Shown piece after piece: positions 1-11,700 of a stretch of 64,000 bases of DNA; position 1 is the first letter of the stretch; each line of letters opens with the position of its first letter. The notes beneath the pieces were generated by a model, which was not told where the DNA came from, made no database searches, and saw nothing but the letters and a program-made list of their open reading frames with translations. Both the position numbers and the translations under genes were made by a program. Source of the DNA: Saccharicrinis sp050589685 (GTDB lineage Bacteria > Bacteroidota > Bacteroidia > Bacteroidales > Marinilabiliaceae); assembly GCF_050589685.1 (NCBI RefSeq), contig NZ_JBNGOS010000007.1, forward strand, positions 62,001-126,000. The letters are read 5' to 3'.

Positions 1-3000
1 CTAAACAAAGCGTTACCTTGTTGCCAACGTCCATTGTCACCACAAATCCACTCATACACAACTACCACATAGTCGGTACAGTTTCCTCCAGCCTGAGCAG
101 CAGCACCAGATTTAAGAGAAGCATCTTTTCGCTTCATGATAACAGGCACCTGAATGGCCTGTTGGGCCAAAAGATCCATAGTGGTATAGTTGGTAATAAA
201 TTCATATTCGGGATCGGTAGGCAAAGTCAATTCAACATCATTGGCCGTAATCAATCCTTTGTTTGTTAAGGTAACCGGGAAGGTGTATGTTTCGTCACCA
301 ATTAAAGCCGGCATTACCTTAGGCATCTCGATAGTCACCACAGGCACTGGCACATTGGTTTCGAATTCCATGATCAGATCTATCTGGTATTCATCCTCAA
401 TCTCGGTAGGTATTACTTCCCAGGTATATGTTATCGCCTGGAAGCTTAAGAAGACGCTTTGTTTATTGGTTCTCCCCGGATCAATCAAAATAATATTCTG
501 ATAACCTTCATGTTTATCGGCTTCGACATACAAGCGATAGGATCCTTCAGGGATATCGTTCACTGTAAACAAGCCATCCGTATCGGTAAATCCTTCCGCA
601 ATTATTTTTCCGGTAAACGGATGACGGACAACAACCCGCGCATTCTCCACATGCGGAGCCTCATCCGTATAGTAGGTATATTCGTCGATTACATCTACCA
701 CCAGGATTCCTGTTTCTTCGGATACAGCTTCAATCCTGTACGGAATGCTCAAATTGTTTCCATTATCAATATTAACCGCAATTCTTCCCGAAATAGGCGT
801 ATTCAGCGGAATATCATTGCCTGGCGACAATTGCAGCGTAACCGAAGCAGTATCACCCGACAGAATGGTAGGTAGAGTATCAGGTGTGATCAATGTCATC
901 CATTCAAATTCAGGAATGTCAATGGCTACTTCTCCTGTTTCACCCGCACCATCGTTGTAAATCAAAATTTCGTACAAACGGGATACTCCTTTGGTCATGG
1001 TAGTGTTAATACTGGCAGGCAAAGCCTTGATATGTCCGGCTTGTGCCTGACAATAATAGTAGAGTATAAAGTTGTGCTCTACGCCTTCGTCGCTACTTAC
1101 CTTAACCGGAATCTTAATATAATCATTACCTTCGGTCAGCACGCTTCCCACTATGTTATAGTTAAATTGGGCGGAATTTGAACCGGGCAACACATCAATG
1201 GTATCAATTTCCAATTCAAAACCTTCTGGTACATCCTGAGGGGTAAAAATCACATTTGTCAGATCTACATTGCTGAGGTTTTGCATGGTGAGCGTACCCG
1301 GGTTATCAACATTCAATAGGATATCCCATATTAGGTACCTGACACCAAGGCGCTTCATACCCAAAATATCGAATTCATCCTGCACATCAGAAAGCCCATG
1401 TCCTGGATAACAAGCACCAACAATATAGTGACCCGATGTTCCTGCCAATGGTTCAAAAACAGTGGTAAAATTACCCGACGCGTCGGTAGTTACTTCGATC
1501 ACTTCCCTGATTCCATTGGCAATCAGATAAACATCCAGAGCAGAATTTGGCTTTGGATTACCACCAACTGTAGTTGCCGAGCCAGTAATCGTGACAGGTT
1601 GAGCCGTCACAAACTGTTCCTCAGCAACACTGGCTGTTCCATTATAGCTCGGTACCAATTCAATTTCAACAGGATTTGACTCGTTATTGATATAAACCAA
1701 CTCTGTATTATTTGATTTAGGATTTACTTTAACGATGATGTTGTATGTACCCGTTGTTTCCGGTGCGGTAACCAGTTCCCAAAATTGGATTGAATCACCC
1801 GGTAAAATTGGCATGTCAATATCAAACAGTCCCAGTTCTTCATCGTTATCATCCACCAGTCGGTCATCAGAGAGGTACACTCCAACCTTCACACCTTGAG
1901 GGGATTGAGCAAAGCCATTGTTTAACACATCACATTTTACCTCTATCTGCTGTCCGGTGACAATTTCGGTATTTGTTACAACAAGACGCTTGGGTTCTAA
2001 ATCAGGTTTGTTTTGATCCGTAACAAAAACCCAGCCGATGCCAGGAGAAAAGCCAGCAGCTTCTGCTTTTATGGTAACCTGTTGGTTTCCATCTTCCACA
2101 TTATCATTAACTGTGGCAATAGTAGCAACCGCCGATACAGAGCCTTGTGGAATAATAATGGTGGCCGGCAATTGTACTTCGGTTGCATCATTGTGCGAAA
2201 GCATAACTGTTAGCGGTGAATCAGTTGCCGTATTTCTGGTTACTTTAACTTTTCCGGCATCAGCTCTTCCCTCCGCCATCGATAAAGGATTAAAAGTAAC
2301 CGACAACGAAGGACCGTCATTGTCGATAATAGCAATCGTGTCAGTAACCACACCTCCATTATCAGCTGTGGTATTACAATTACATGATGACAAGTAGACA
2401 GCACCGGTGAGTACAACATTTCTGGTTCCATCCGCTAAGCCATTATCAATGGCTCCCAGGTTAAACTTCTTCTCCCCTGTTCCCAAAGGCAAATATATAT
2501 TATCCGGAAAGAATAATGCGTTAGGAATATTAGTGCTTAATCTTACCCTGACACTCTTGTCTTCCGTATCGGTTTTTCGGACAATAGCCCACGCAGCATA
2601 AGGCCCACCTGATTCAGAAATTGAATCCGAAAGAATTTCCAGTTCTATTCCAGGTACATCATCGTCAATCACGGTTACGACCCCACTGCCCTGATTCATT
2701 CCCGGAGAACTTGCACTGACAGAAACATCAGCGTTTAATTCTGCAACCTGGTCATCTTTCAGGGTAACCTGAACATTGGCAGAAGCCTGATTAGCTGGAA
2801 TTACCAACTTATTAACAAACTCTAATTGATTACTTTTACTGGCAAACAGGTTAACTGTTACATCTTGATCCGTAACCAAATTTCGGGTAACTGTTAGTGT
2901 CAACACGTCGCCTTCCACTCCACTTGGTTTATCAAACGCAACACTTAAAGAAACTACCTCATTATCGTAAACTGAAAAGTTGACAGTTGTGTCGTTATGC

Positions 3001-4763
3001 GCAGGAGCGTTAGCTGTAATCTGAACATTGCGCGTCCCATCCAATATTTCATTATCTACAACAGATAGATAAAAAATAGCAGAATAGCTACTTGGTTTGA
3101 TAGTTACAGTTGAAGGAATGGTAATTTGACCTGCCACATCGGTTGATAAACTTACATCCAATGGTGTGGCCGGATTACTGCTTCGCGAAACAATGCACCT
3201 TAGTGAAGAAGTAGAATTTTCAACCAACGAGCTTGTAGGAATCGATAAAAACAACTGGCTTCCAATATTTACAGGTGAGGTGGAAACCAGGGTATTATTA
3301 CTCGCTCCTCCCGGTTTTTCGATTAAAGCCGCATCCGGGAACAGTTTCACCTCTAAATAAACATCACCAGCGAATGGCAGCGAATTAGGAATCTTAAACT
3401 TGGCATTACGCAGAACGCTTGCTCCAGCGTTCAGGTCTGCTTCATATGCATTGGTTCCTGCTAATTGTATCTTCAATCCACTTAGGTTGTTCAGAGATAC
3501 TTTTTCTGACCAACCACCAATGGCGGGCACCCCCGTATTGTTTTCTACCGTCCAGGAAACCTCAATGCTGTCACCTGGTTGTACAGAAGTTTTGTCCGCA
3601 GTAATGTTTGCCAAAGAAATATCCGGTAAAGCTCTAAGGGTAACGTTTAAGGCTTGCGTTTGCCCGGTAGCATTGTTGGTATTGTCAGTTTCCTTAACGT
3701 TATTATTAAAATCGGTTAACACAAAAATATAATACGAACCCTCATATTCTGCCGGTAACAGTACTTCCAAGGAATTGGAATAGGAACCATTTCCCGCAAC
3801 AGTAGTATTGTTTAAAACCCTGCCCAAATACAAATCGGTAGGCTCGTAAGTTTCGTTATCCGAAACATAAACCCTGTCGTACCAGCTGCTTTCAATAGTT
3901 GGCCCTGCATTCAGGTTTTGCACGGTGTATTGAACCGTAAAATTGGTAGCTGATTCCACACTTGGCGGAGTGGTGATACCTGAAACTATCAGGTCGGGCA
4001 ATTCCCTCACCGTAAAGGAATAGGCAGAACTGAGGTCATCATCACAACCATTATAGGAGATGATGCGCCAGTTGTAGGTGGTTCCATTCAATAAATTATA
4101 AACTGTGGTACTGGTACCTTTTATTCCGGAATAATATGGTGCAGTAGGTTCGGGCTGGCCATCTTCCCACAACAACAATCCATAATGTGTATTCGCGGAA
4201 GAACCCTGCCACGAAAAGGTAACCCTATTGTCGGTATTGGGTGCGTTATCCACAGGCAATAACAAATCGGCCACCACCGGAGCCGGACAAAACGCATTAA
4301 AAATATCCGGGTTACTTAAATCGGGAACCTCATCCGGAACAAAATTCACAGTTTCCGTTATATCGTATATCTTATCTCCGAATAAATCATAATATTTAAA
4401 CGTGATGGTCTCCCCCGAAGATTCATTACTGTAGATACGTAATTTATAAACCTTATTGCCGGTTGGCGGAAAGGTCTCCGGTTGTGTTTGAGCGCCCCGT
4501 ATCTGGTTTCCCATATATGCGATAATGGTTCCGGATTCCAGGAACGATCCGTTCAGATCCACCCGAATCGCATACTCCGAATCATATTCATAGATCCGAT
4601 TAAATTCATCGACAGACGGTATTGGAGGCAATTTAATGGTAGCATCGACTTGAATGCTCATTAATAAACTGAAGGAAAGCAGAAGCCACTTGCCAACATA
4701 ACGAATATTAGCAGATAGACTTGAACTTGCCTTTTTCGGAATTGTATAACTATTATTTCCCAT
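1..4763 (-). CDS. Giant secreted multidomain protein (FN3, CARDB, Calx-beta, CarboxypepD-reg), C-terminus outside window
   Basis: The minus-strand frame stays open from the ATG at 4763-4761 to the left edge, giving at least 1587 residues with no stop, so the C-terminus is missing. The N-terminus carries a late signal peptide (hydrophobic WLLLSFSLLMS ending QVDA, about residues 28-42). Visible modules in order: an FN3-like domain (about 168-255), CARDB-like domains starting PDLIVSGI (about 256) and PDISLANI (about 380), four Calx-beta-like repeats (about 500-900), another CARDB-like domain starting PDLEPKRL (about 918), an Ig/Big-like stretch (about 1058), and a carboxypeptidase-regulatory-like domain starting GILVVDVI (about 1351). 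This is an extracellular, probably calcium-stabilised, adhesin or scaffold-like protein. Its ATG overlaps the stop of the upstream gene (TAATG), which suggests translational coupling. A C-terminal sorting domain may follow but cannot be seen. Exact function is unknown. Confidence 0.9.
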   Translation of the reverse strand, partial: MGNNSYTIPKKASSSLSANIRYVGKWLLLSFSLLMSIQVDATIKLPPIPSVDEFNRIYEYDSEYAIRVDLNGSFLESGTIIAYMGNQIRGAQTQPETFPPTGNKVYKLRIYSNESSGETITFKYYDLFGDKIYDITETVNFVPDEVPDLSNPDIFNAFCPAPVVADLLLPVDNAPNTDNRVTFSWQGSSANTHYGLLLWEDGQPEPTAPYYSGIKGTSTTVYNLLNGTTYNWRIISYNGCDDDLSSAYSFTVRELPDLIVSGITTPPSVESATNFTVQYTVQNLNAGPTIESSWYDRVYVSDNETYEPTDLYLGRVLNNTTVAGNGSYSNSLEVLLPAEYEGSYYIFVLTDFNNNVKETDNTNNATGQTQALNVTLRALPDISLANITADKTSVQPGDSIEVSWTVENNTGVPAIGGWSEKVSLNNLSGLKIQLAGTNAYEADLNAGASVLRNAKFKIPNSLPFAGDVYLEVKLFPDAALIEKPGGASNNTLVSTSPVNIGSQLFLSIPTSSLVENSTSSLRCIVSRSSNPATPLDVSLSTDVAGQITIPSTVTIKPSSYSAIFYLSVVDNEILDGTRNVQITANAPAHNDTTVNFSVYDNEVVSLSVAFDKPSGVEGDVLTLTVTRNLVTDQDVTVNLFASKSNQLEFVNKLVIPANQASANVQVTLKDDQVAELNADVSVSASSPGMNQGSGVVTVIDDDVPGIELEILSDSISESGGPYAAWAIVRKTDTEDKSVRVRLSTNIPNALFFPDNIYLPLGTGEKKFNLGAIDNGLADGTRNVVLTGAVYLSSCNCNTTADNGGVVTDTIAIIDNDGPSLSVTFNPLSMAEGRADAGKVKVTRNTATDSPLTVMLSHNDATEVQLPATIIIPQGSVSAVATIATVNDNVEDGNQQVTIKAEAAGFSPGIGWVFVTDQNKPDLEPKRLVVTNTEIVTGQQIEVKCDVLNNGFAQSPQGVKVGVYLSDDRLVDDNDEELGLFDIDMPILPGDSIQFWELVTAPETTGTYNIIVKVNPKSNNTELVYINNESNPVEIELVPSYNGTASVAEEQFVTAQPVTITGSATTVGGNPKPNSALDVYLIANGIREVIEVTTDASGNFTTVFEPLAGTSGHYIVGACYPGHGLSDVQDEFDILGMKRLGVRYLIWDILLNVDNPGTLTMQNLSNVDLTNVIFTPQDVPEGFELEIDTIDVLPGSNSAQFNYNIVGSVLTEGNDYIKIPVKVSSDEGVEHNFILYYYCQAQAGHIKALPASINTTMTKGVSRLYEILIYNDGAGETGEVAIDIPEFEWMTLITPDTLPTILSGDTASVTLQLSPGNDIPLNTPISGRIAVNIDNGNNLSIPYRIEAVSEETGILVVDVIDEYTYYTDEAPHVENARVVVRHPFTGKIIAEGFTDTDGLFTVNDIPEGSYRLYVEADKHEGYQNIILIDPGRTNKQSVFLSFQAITYTWEVIPTEIEDEYQIDLIMEFETNVPVPVVTIEMPKVMPALIGDETYTFPVTLTNKGLITANDVELTLPTDPEYEFITNYTTMDLLAQQAIQVPVIMKRKDASLKSGAAAQAGGNCTDYVVVVYEWICGDNGRWQQGNALF

Positions 4764-7700
4764 TACTTACTGTTTTTAATGAATTTATGCAGATAAACTC
4801 CGTTGGTAACGGTAATTTCGATGTAATAGATACCTGTTGGCAATAGCTCGATATTAAGCAGGATGTCCCTACCCAAACCTTCTTGATTCATTACTTTATT
4901 GCCAATAGAGTTATAAACAGAAACAAGTAGAATTTCTTCTTCACTATTGATATTAAGATAACCGCTCGCAGGATTAGGGGAAATCCTTATCGATCCTCCT
5001 TGTCCATGACCTTTCGTGCCTGTTGTTATTGGCAATACCAGTTGTTCAGGATTCGAAGCGCTTCCAATTATATCGTCTTTAACAAAATCCCTTGAAATAA
5101 ACATGTCTGCTTCATGCCCTTCACGAACCGATTTAAATTCAATGGTTTCTCCATTATTATTGGCATAATAGGTAAGCACAAAAATGTGTCTTCCCAAATC
5201 CGAAACATAGGTTGCCGTGGCTACCCCGCAGAGAACACCATTATTATACGCCCTCAATTGATCATTCACGTTGGTAATCGGTTTTTTGTCCATATCTACA
5301 AATTCTCCAACCAGATTAGCAGAATACCTAAAGTCGTTTCCAAAATCGTTGCTGGCAACGGCTTTTTTCATTTGAGCCGATGGAGGGACTGCACCTCCAA
5401 CCGCCGAGGCATCGTACCTGAGCACTCCGGGATACTGCATATTGATTTTATATCCATGCAGCACTTCCATCGTATTTAAATCGCCAACCCAGCCAGTGCC
5501 CGGGAAGTAAATTGCCGCTCCTGCTTCACCTTTTATCAGGATATCGCCAGATGGAATGGACGATGATAAGATTGCATCATTGATGGCTGCGTCTGCATTC
5601 AATAGGTATGGCAAACTGTTCCAACCCGAAACCACCGGAATGGATTCCAGTGTAGGATTGATCTCACTTCCTGCAACCTGCCAGGTTCCTGCAGTGGCCT
5701 TTTTAAGACGTACTGTCAGATAAGCCGGGAATTCATTCAAATCGCCAAACCAACCGAACCCCGCATAATAAGTGGTGGATGCCACAGGCGACTTCAAATA
5801 ATCCAGGTTCTCGAATGTCAGGCTCGACATCACATCATTAATTGCCACATTATTCGGCGTAAGCGACAATGAAAGCATGTTCCAGCCGGCTGCAATACTT
5901 CTTGATAATGTTGTTTCCGGCACAGTAACACCAACGGTCCAGGTTTTGGATGTTGTTCCGTTTTCTGCTGTCACCACATAAATTTGAGGAACCGAAAAAT
6001 CCCTGTTAGAACCGTTCGGCGGATTAACGGTAGCCCAGGTTGATAATTCGAAACCAGGCGACAGACTTCTGATATCATATCCATATGGCATATTCAAGGA
6101 AACTGTCGCTGCTACTGCATCGATATCTGCCGATAACATATCCGTTAGTGTAACATCAAGGATATCGGCCTCATCACTTAATACATCCGTATTTAAAACA
6201 GAAATGATAACTTCATCCGGAATCGAATTACTCTGCCCGTCGTTAACCACCAGGGAGAACGCCAATGCAGAATCAAGTCTCACACTTGGTGCTGTAAAAG
6301 TAGGTTGTGCCACTGTGTTGGACGACAAGGTTACTTGCGCTGGTGCTGTCCATAAATATGTGATGTCCTCATTATCAGGATCGGCAGAAAGGGAACCGTC
6401 TAACTGAACAGGATCACCTTCGTTCACCGATTGATTTACACCTGCATGAGCAATTGGTATTTTGTTGACATGCTGCACCAGAATATGAACAGTATCGGCC
6501 TCTGAATCAACAATTCCATCGTTCACCGTTAATTCAAACTGATAAGTAGTATTGCTTTGAACTTCCGGTGCGATAAAGCTTGGATTAGAACTGCTAGGGT
6601 TAAATAGCACTGTACCGTCCAGAGATTGCCAGCTGTAAATTAATGTTTGCCCATCCGCATCAGTTGAACCTGTTCCGTCAAGCACTACGTTGGTTCCTTC
6701 AGGATAGGACATATCCGGCCCTGCATTGGCAACAGGTGCTTTGTTCACCTGCAATATGGTAACCGTAACCCATGAGGTATCTGAATTGCTGGTTCCGTCA
6801 TTGGTAACCAGGCTAAATTGGTAGTTAGTATTCTGATTCACCTCAGGAGCCAGGAACGATGGGTTGACAATATTTGGATCATCCAAGGTTATTCCCTGTG
6901 GCGCTCCCCATTCATAGGTAAAGGGGTCTCCATCATTATCGTAGGAACCTGAACCATCCAATTGCACAGTGCTGTTTTCATTAACCGAAAAGTTAGCACC
7001 TGCATCAGCTACCGGTCGATACGTTGCCTGTGCAACACGGGTAACAACGCCGTTGGCCAACACCGAGTTTATATTTCCCTCATTGAAACTGAATCCGTTA
7101 AAACTAACAGGAGTATTGGATAAAATATTCAGATCGTTCTTTATCCTGAACAACAGATAAAACAGGTTACCTGATGAGATCGGAGAAGTGCTGGCACCTG
7201 CAAGATTAACGGCATTTGCAGCCATTGTGGTTTCTATTAACATACCCGGATCGGCACCTTCCACTCCTACAAAGTCCAAATAAGCACTTTGATAGGTGAT
7301 AGTGCCTTCAAAGCTGAAAATATTTCTTCCGGCAGGTAATTGTGAAGAACTGACTGCAACACGTGTATCACTGTCCAGGTCTCCATCTGTATTATTAATG
7401 GTTAATGTATGATCGTTAACCGTAAAAACACCCGATGTGGTTGAAGCACCTATATTATCCGTCACCGAAACGGCAACCTGTCCCCCGCTTAATCCGGTAA
7501 ACACTCCCGAAGCATCAACCGAAGCTACGTTATTATCGGAAACCGTGAAATTATATGGAGGTGTTCCGTTACTCACCGATAGGTTTATAGTTTCACCCCA
7601 CATTAACGATCCGGAATTAGGAGCAATGGCAATATTAGGTAATGTATTTACCAATAGATTATTGTTGGTATTAAATGATAACAGATTCTCGTTAAATACC

Positions 7701-8719
7701 GTGCTAGTATAAGTAATAGATTTGTTCCCCGGCGTAATCCCAAGCATAGGGACATAGACCAACACACCGCTTCCGGTGACAGGTGTTCCCGAAGCAAAGG
7801 AAATAGCAAGTCGGTCCGTCATCCTTTTTTCAAATGAAAGCGAATAGTCTCCTTGCTGCAATGCCGCTTCGGAAGGCACGAGGCCTCCTGAATACGATAT
7901 TTCCACAGTACCGGAATACACCTGTGTACCCGGTGCCACTTCAATTAAGATGGGCAACAACACGGTTTGTGTAGGAAACACGGAAATACCACTTTGAAAA
8001 CTCATGCGGATAGCCCTGACATCGAACACCCCGGTAGAATAATTTATTTCAGCGTTGGCATCTGTAACAAAAGTTCTTGTTACACCAGGTCCGACCCCTC
8101 TCAAGGTGTTATTATCGATAATTTGGACAACTGCAGAGTTTTCTGTATCGAATACGTACGGTGCCAATCCACCGCTGGCCGAGATGCCAATTTCATCCCC
8201 CACAAACAGTTGACCGCTGTCCGGTGTTATATTCGGAAATGAGCGTTGCGACGCATTGATCAAACCACTGGTGTAAGCAGCAGTTGGAGATCCCTCGTTC
8301 AGGTAACTCTGGCTTGCATTAAAACCAATGTAAGCGCCTCCATATCTCAATGACCGGAATTTTAGATAGATCATATCGCCTGTACCCACCATCGCATCGG
8401 CACCGGCACCGGCCAATCGAAGGTTCCCTGCAGAAGTTAGGTTTACTTCCGGCAATCCCCAGCCCGGCAACATACTTCCCACCGATTCTACCTCTAAAAA
8501 CTCAAAATAAGAAGTATGATAGGTAATATGAAACCGATACGCAAAAACATCTTCACCAGTTAGATCGCTATCTGCCCGTATCGCAACAACAAAAGTATCC
8601 CGTTCCTCTATACTTAAGTTTTCGATACTAAAATTTAAAGTCTGTGCATTAGAGCTTATGCCCAGGAATAAAATTATCCCCATTAGCAGCAGCCTTATAT
8701 TTTTGTAATTAGTGTCCAT
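4763..8719 (-). CDS. Secreted protein with three cohesin-like and three PKD-like domains and a T9SS sorting domain
   Basis: 1318 residues. The signal peptide has the hydrophobic core LLLMGIILFLGISS followed by NAQ. Residues about 27-160 look like a cohesin: a run of beta strands including FHITYHTSYFEFLEVESV and the NLRLAGAGA segment. Two weaker cohesin-like modules follow at about 240-350 and 437-560, separated by Ig-like stretches (ITPDSGQL, IAPNSGSL). Three PKD/K319-like repeats begin at about 570, 664 and 757 (ADAGANFSVNENS, NAGPDMSYPEGT, HAGVNQSVNEGD). A DUF5018-like domain (about 857) and an AGWNMLSL segment (about 944) come next. The C-terminus (from about 1245, ISPNPASG) is a type A T9SS sorting domain, so the protein is expected to be exported and anchored on, or released from, the cell surface. 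It sits 60 bp after a dockerin-bearing gene and overlaps the next gene, so the three probably form one operon. Confidence 0.92.
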   Translation of the reverse strand: MDTNYKNIRLLLMGIILFLGISSNAQTLNFSIENLSIEERDTFVVAIRADSDLTGEDVFAYRFHITYHTSYFEFLEVESVGSMLPGWGLPEVNLTSAGNLRLAGAGADAMVGTGDMIYLKFRSLRYGGAYIGFNASQSYLNEGSPTAAYTSGLINASQRSFPNITPDSGQLFVGDEIGISASGGLAPYVFDTENSAVVQIIDNNTLRGVGPGVTRTFVTDANAEINYSTGVFDVRAIRMSFQSGISVFPTQTVLLPILIEVAPGTQVYSGTVEISYSGGLVPSEAALQQGDYSLSFEKRMTDRLAISFASGTPVTGSGVLVYVPMLGITPGNKSITYTSTVFNENLLSFNTNNNLLVNTLPNIAIAPNSGSLMWGETINLSVSNGTPPYNFTVSDNNVASVDASGVFTGLSGGQVAVSVTDNIGASTTSGVFTVNDHTLTINNTDGDLDSDTRVAVSSSQLPAGRNIFSFEGTITYQSAYLDFVGVEGADPGMLIETTMAANAVNLAGASTSPISSGNLFYLLFRIKNDLNILSNTPVSFNGFSFNEGNINSVLANGVVTRVAQATYRPVADAGANFSVNENSTVQLDGSGSYDNDGDPFTYEWGAPQGITLDDPNIVNPSFLAPEVNQNTNYQFSLVTNDGTSNSDTSWVTVTILQVNKAPVANAGPDMSYPEGTNVVLDGTGSTDADGQTLIYSWQSLDGTVLFNPSSSNPSFIAPEVQSNTTYQFELTVNDGIVDSEADTVHILVQHVNKIPIAHAGVNQSVNEGDPVQLDGSLSADPDNEDITYLWTAPAQVTLSSNTVAQPTFTAPSVRLDSALAFSLVVNDGQSNSIPDEVIISVLNTDVLSDEADILDVTLTDMLSADIDAVAATVSLNMPYGYDIRSLSPGFELSTWATVNPPNGSNRDFSVPQIYVVTAENGTTSKTWTVGVTVPETTLSRSIAAGWNMLSLSLTPNNVAINDVMSSLTFENLDYLKSPVASTTYYAGFGWFGDLNEFPAYLTVRLKKATAGTWQVAGSEINPTLESIPVVSGWNSLPYLLNADAAINDAILSSSIPSGDILIKGEAGAAIYFPGTGWVGDLNTMEVLHGYKINMQYPGVLRYDASAVGGAVPPSAQMKKAVASNDFGNDFRYSANLVGEFVDMDKKPITNVNDQLRAYNNGVLCGVATATYVSDLGRHIFVLTYYANNNGETIEFKSVREGHEADMFISRDFVKDDIIGSASNPEQLVLPITTGTKGHGQGGSIRISPNPASGYLNINSEEEILLVSVYNSIGNKVMNQEGLGRDILLNIELLPTGIYYIEITVTNGVYLHKFIKNSK

Positions 8720-8779
8720 AGCTATAATTTTAAGAAGGAAGGGAAGCTGTTAAAGCAACCCGCCTTCAGTGATTACTAT

Positions 8780-11700
8780 TTACTTAACCGAAATTTTTTG
8801 CGTTACGGTAAAATCCTTGTTTCTGATAGTAATCAGATAAATACCGGAACTTAACGGTAAGTTAAAGCTATGTTGACCTGATCCAATATCTTCTATAACA
8901 AATTGGTGTACAGCAGAACCTCCCATATCGGTTATGGTAACCGTTGAATTAGGCAATGCGATGCCGGATGAAACATCCATGAACAGAAGACTATTGGCAT
9001 AGTACATATTAATATCGTCGATTCCATAATTCAAATCGACGCCTGTTGAAACAGGTGAAATAACCTCGATTTCGAATGGCGTATCGGAGATTATTTCGTT
9101 GGCTGAAGCTCTTAGAAGCTCAATATACGAGCTTGAAATATCGTTTCCAATTCTCTCAAACTTCAATGTCAATACAGTCTGATTCAAATTCAAGCTGTGG
9201 GCAGATGCCATAGAAACGGCAATATCTCCGGTCGAATCGTCGTAACCATTCGCAAGCATTGTTCCGCCTGGTAATTCGGTTGATTCCACAGCGCGCAGTT
9301 TGATATGGGCAGGATTAGAAGTCAACTTTAAATCAACTGCCTTAACTGACTCAGGAGCAGAAAGCTGTAGTGCTATATCAAACACAGAAGAGGAAACTTC
9401 AACATCTGTACCGCTAATATGCAGTCCGCTTGAAGGCCCGGCAGACTTTAAACCTGCGGCTGGCGGAGGAATATTGTTGAAATCGGTAATAAGTCCTATT
9501 GAATATTGCAATATCAAAGAAGCATCGTAGCTGGAAACGGTAGCATCTCCGGATACATCTGCGACACTAAGCGGTGTTGGATCCAAAGTTATATTGCCCA
9601 CAGTATGCTGCAGAACCAACGAAGCATCGTAAGGTTTAATTTCACCGTTCATACTTACGTCACCCAGGACAGGGCTTCCCAGTATAGAATTCCATGGGGT
9701 GAAGGTCACTCCATCGGAAACAGCCTTACCCAAGCCTGTTGGATTTAGCGTTGCGTGATAAGGCCCGGTAGGATCACCCCACCAACTATTGGGAACATCA
9801 ATCACATTGGCGGATGTAATATTGTACACGGATAATCCATTATTGGGATCAAAGTTTATAAAATCGCAATTACTAATAGAAGGCTGAGAGGTATTACGCG
9901 ATACCACAGCGTAGAAATTACTGTCGAACAAGCAGTCGGTAACAGTTGGGGAAGAGTTATCGCACGTTATGGCTCCCCAACTATTTCCCCCCGCACTGTA
10001 TGTTGCATTTTTAATGACACAATGCTCCATTATGCACTCTGCATCTATGGCCTCATTATAGAAGTAAATACCATACCAATGTGTTCTGCCCGGCAAACTA
10101 GCATCTCCATCATTATAAGTATCCCCTCCGTAAAAATCGTCGGTATTGGCTGTAAACACCACCTTTTCACCTGCTGTTCCCTGGGCAATCAATCCCTTAT
10201 AAACTCTTAAAGAACCATATTGGACAAATTTAAATACCACTCCGGGATCAAGGGTAACAATTGAACCGGTGCCAATGGTATAGGTTCCCATGATGTATGG
10301 AATATTATTGATTCCGGCAAAGGACTGTTTACTCACAGTAACATCCTGCGTTTGGGTTTCGTCTACGATTCTAATTCCTCTGCCGGTTGTTCCGGAAATA
10401 ACGTTTCCGCTATGAACTGCCGGGAATGAAGCCAACGAAGTGCTCAGCGGATAAGCAATATTGTTAAATACATTGTTGTTAACCGTAGGGCTACTCAGAC
10501 CAGACAGTAAAATCCCACTTCGATTAAACTGCTCGAAACGGGTATTTTGAATTGTGGGAGAAGCATTATAACACTTAATTGGAATATCTTCACTATATCT
10601 GAAAATGGCATAATTTATTGTGCTATTATCATCACTGCCATCATAATAGTATATGTGCGAACCTCTCTCATATTGGGTTCCTAGTCCATTACCTTCCAAA
10701 TCCTTCGGCTTACCATAAGTATCATCCTGATAAGAAGTGAACACTACAGGATTGGTAGCTGTTCCCTGAATGTCCAATCGGCCGTTAACATACCATCTTC
10801 TATCTGCATTAGACTTAAAGGTTAATCCTGCCGGAATAATCAGATGATCGTTAACTGTCATATTTTCATCGATGATGTACGTGGCAGTATCAATACCTGC
10901 AAAACTTCTAACCGGAACTGTCCCGGTTACCGCTTGACCCCGAAGACTAATTCCAATCCTAGGTACATTGGCTACCGTATTACCCGAGAAAGTGGGGTCG
11001 GCAAACATATCCATGTAAATAGGATTGCTATTTAAATTATAAAACTGACAGTTTGTTACAGATGGGTTGGCACTGCCAAAAATTCGCATACCGTTAATGG
11101 AAGAAAAATTCATCAGTACGGATTCCATGTCCACAAAACAGTCGGTAGTGGTGATACCATAATATAAATAACGAACTTCGCAATAAGCCAATTGGTTAAT
11201 ATTATCGAGAGAAGCGTTTCGGAAATCAATACCATACCAGTTTCCCGCCGCGGGAGCACTGCTGGTTCCATTTAAATTGGTATCGCCAGCAGCAGAGTCA
11301 TCATGAATAGAAGTAAACACAATTTTTTCGGCTGGGGTACCCATAGCAGACAGACCTCCGTTAACGACCAAATTAGCCCACTGCTGAAATTTAATAACCG
11401 TTCCGGGAGCCATATTACAAATCGCATTGGCCGGTATAGTCTTTTCGTTTTCAATTACATAGGCTACATTCGTATATCCTGCAAAATCCATGGGCTCCAA
11501 GGTAACCGTGTCCGTGGCAAAGCCAACAATCTGTATACCATTCATATTGGCATTGGCCAGCGTGTTACTAATGAGTACCGGACTGCCTTCGTTGACAAAT
11601 CTGCTAACGGGATAACTATTTATATCTTCAAAATGATTGTTGACAATTTGCGCATTTTCCGCAAAATAGACTGCCCGGTAACTATTGCTTAGTTTTGAGT

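Noticed and set aside
18..4664. Several plus-strand ORFs of 60-138 codons across the first 4.7 kb
   Set aside because: They are shadows of one minus-strand frame that stays open from 4763 to the left edge and encodes recognisable CARDB, Calx-beta and FN3 modules.
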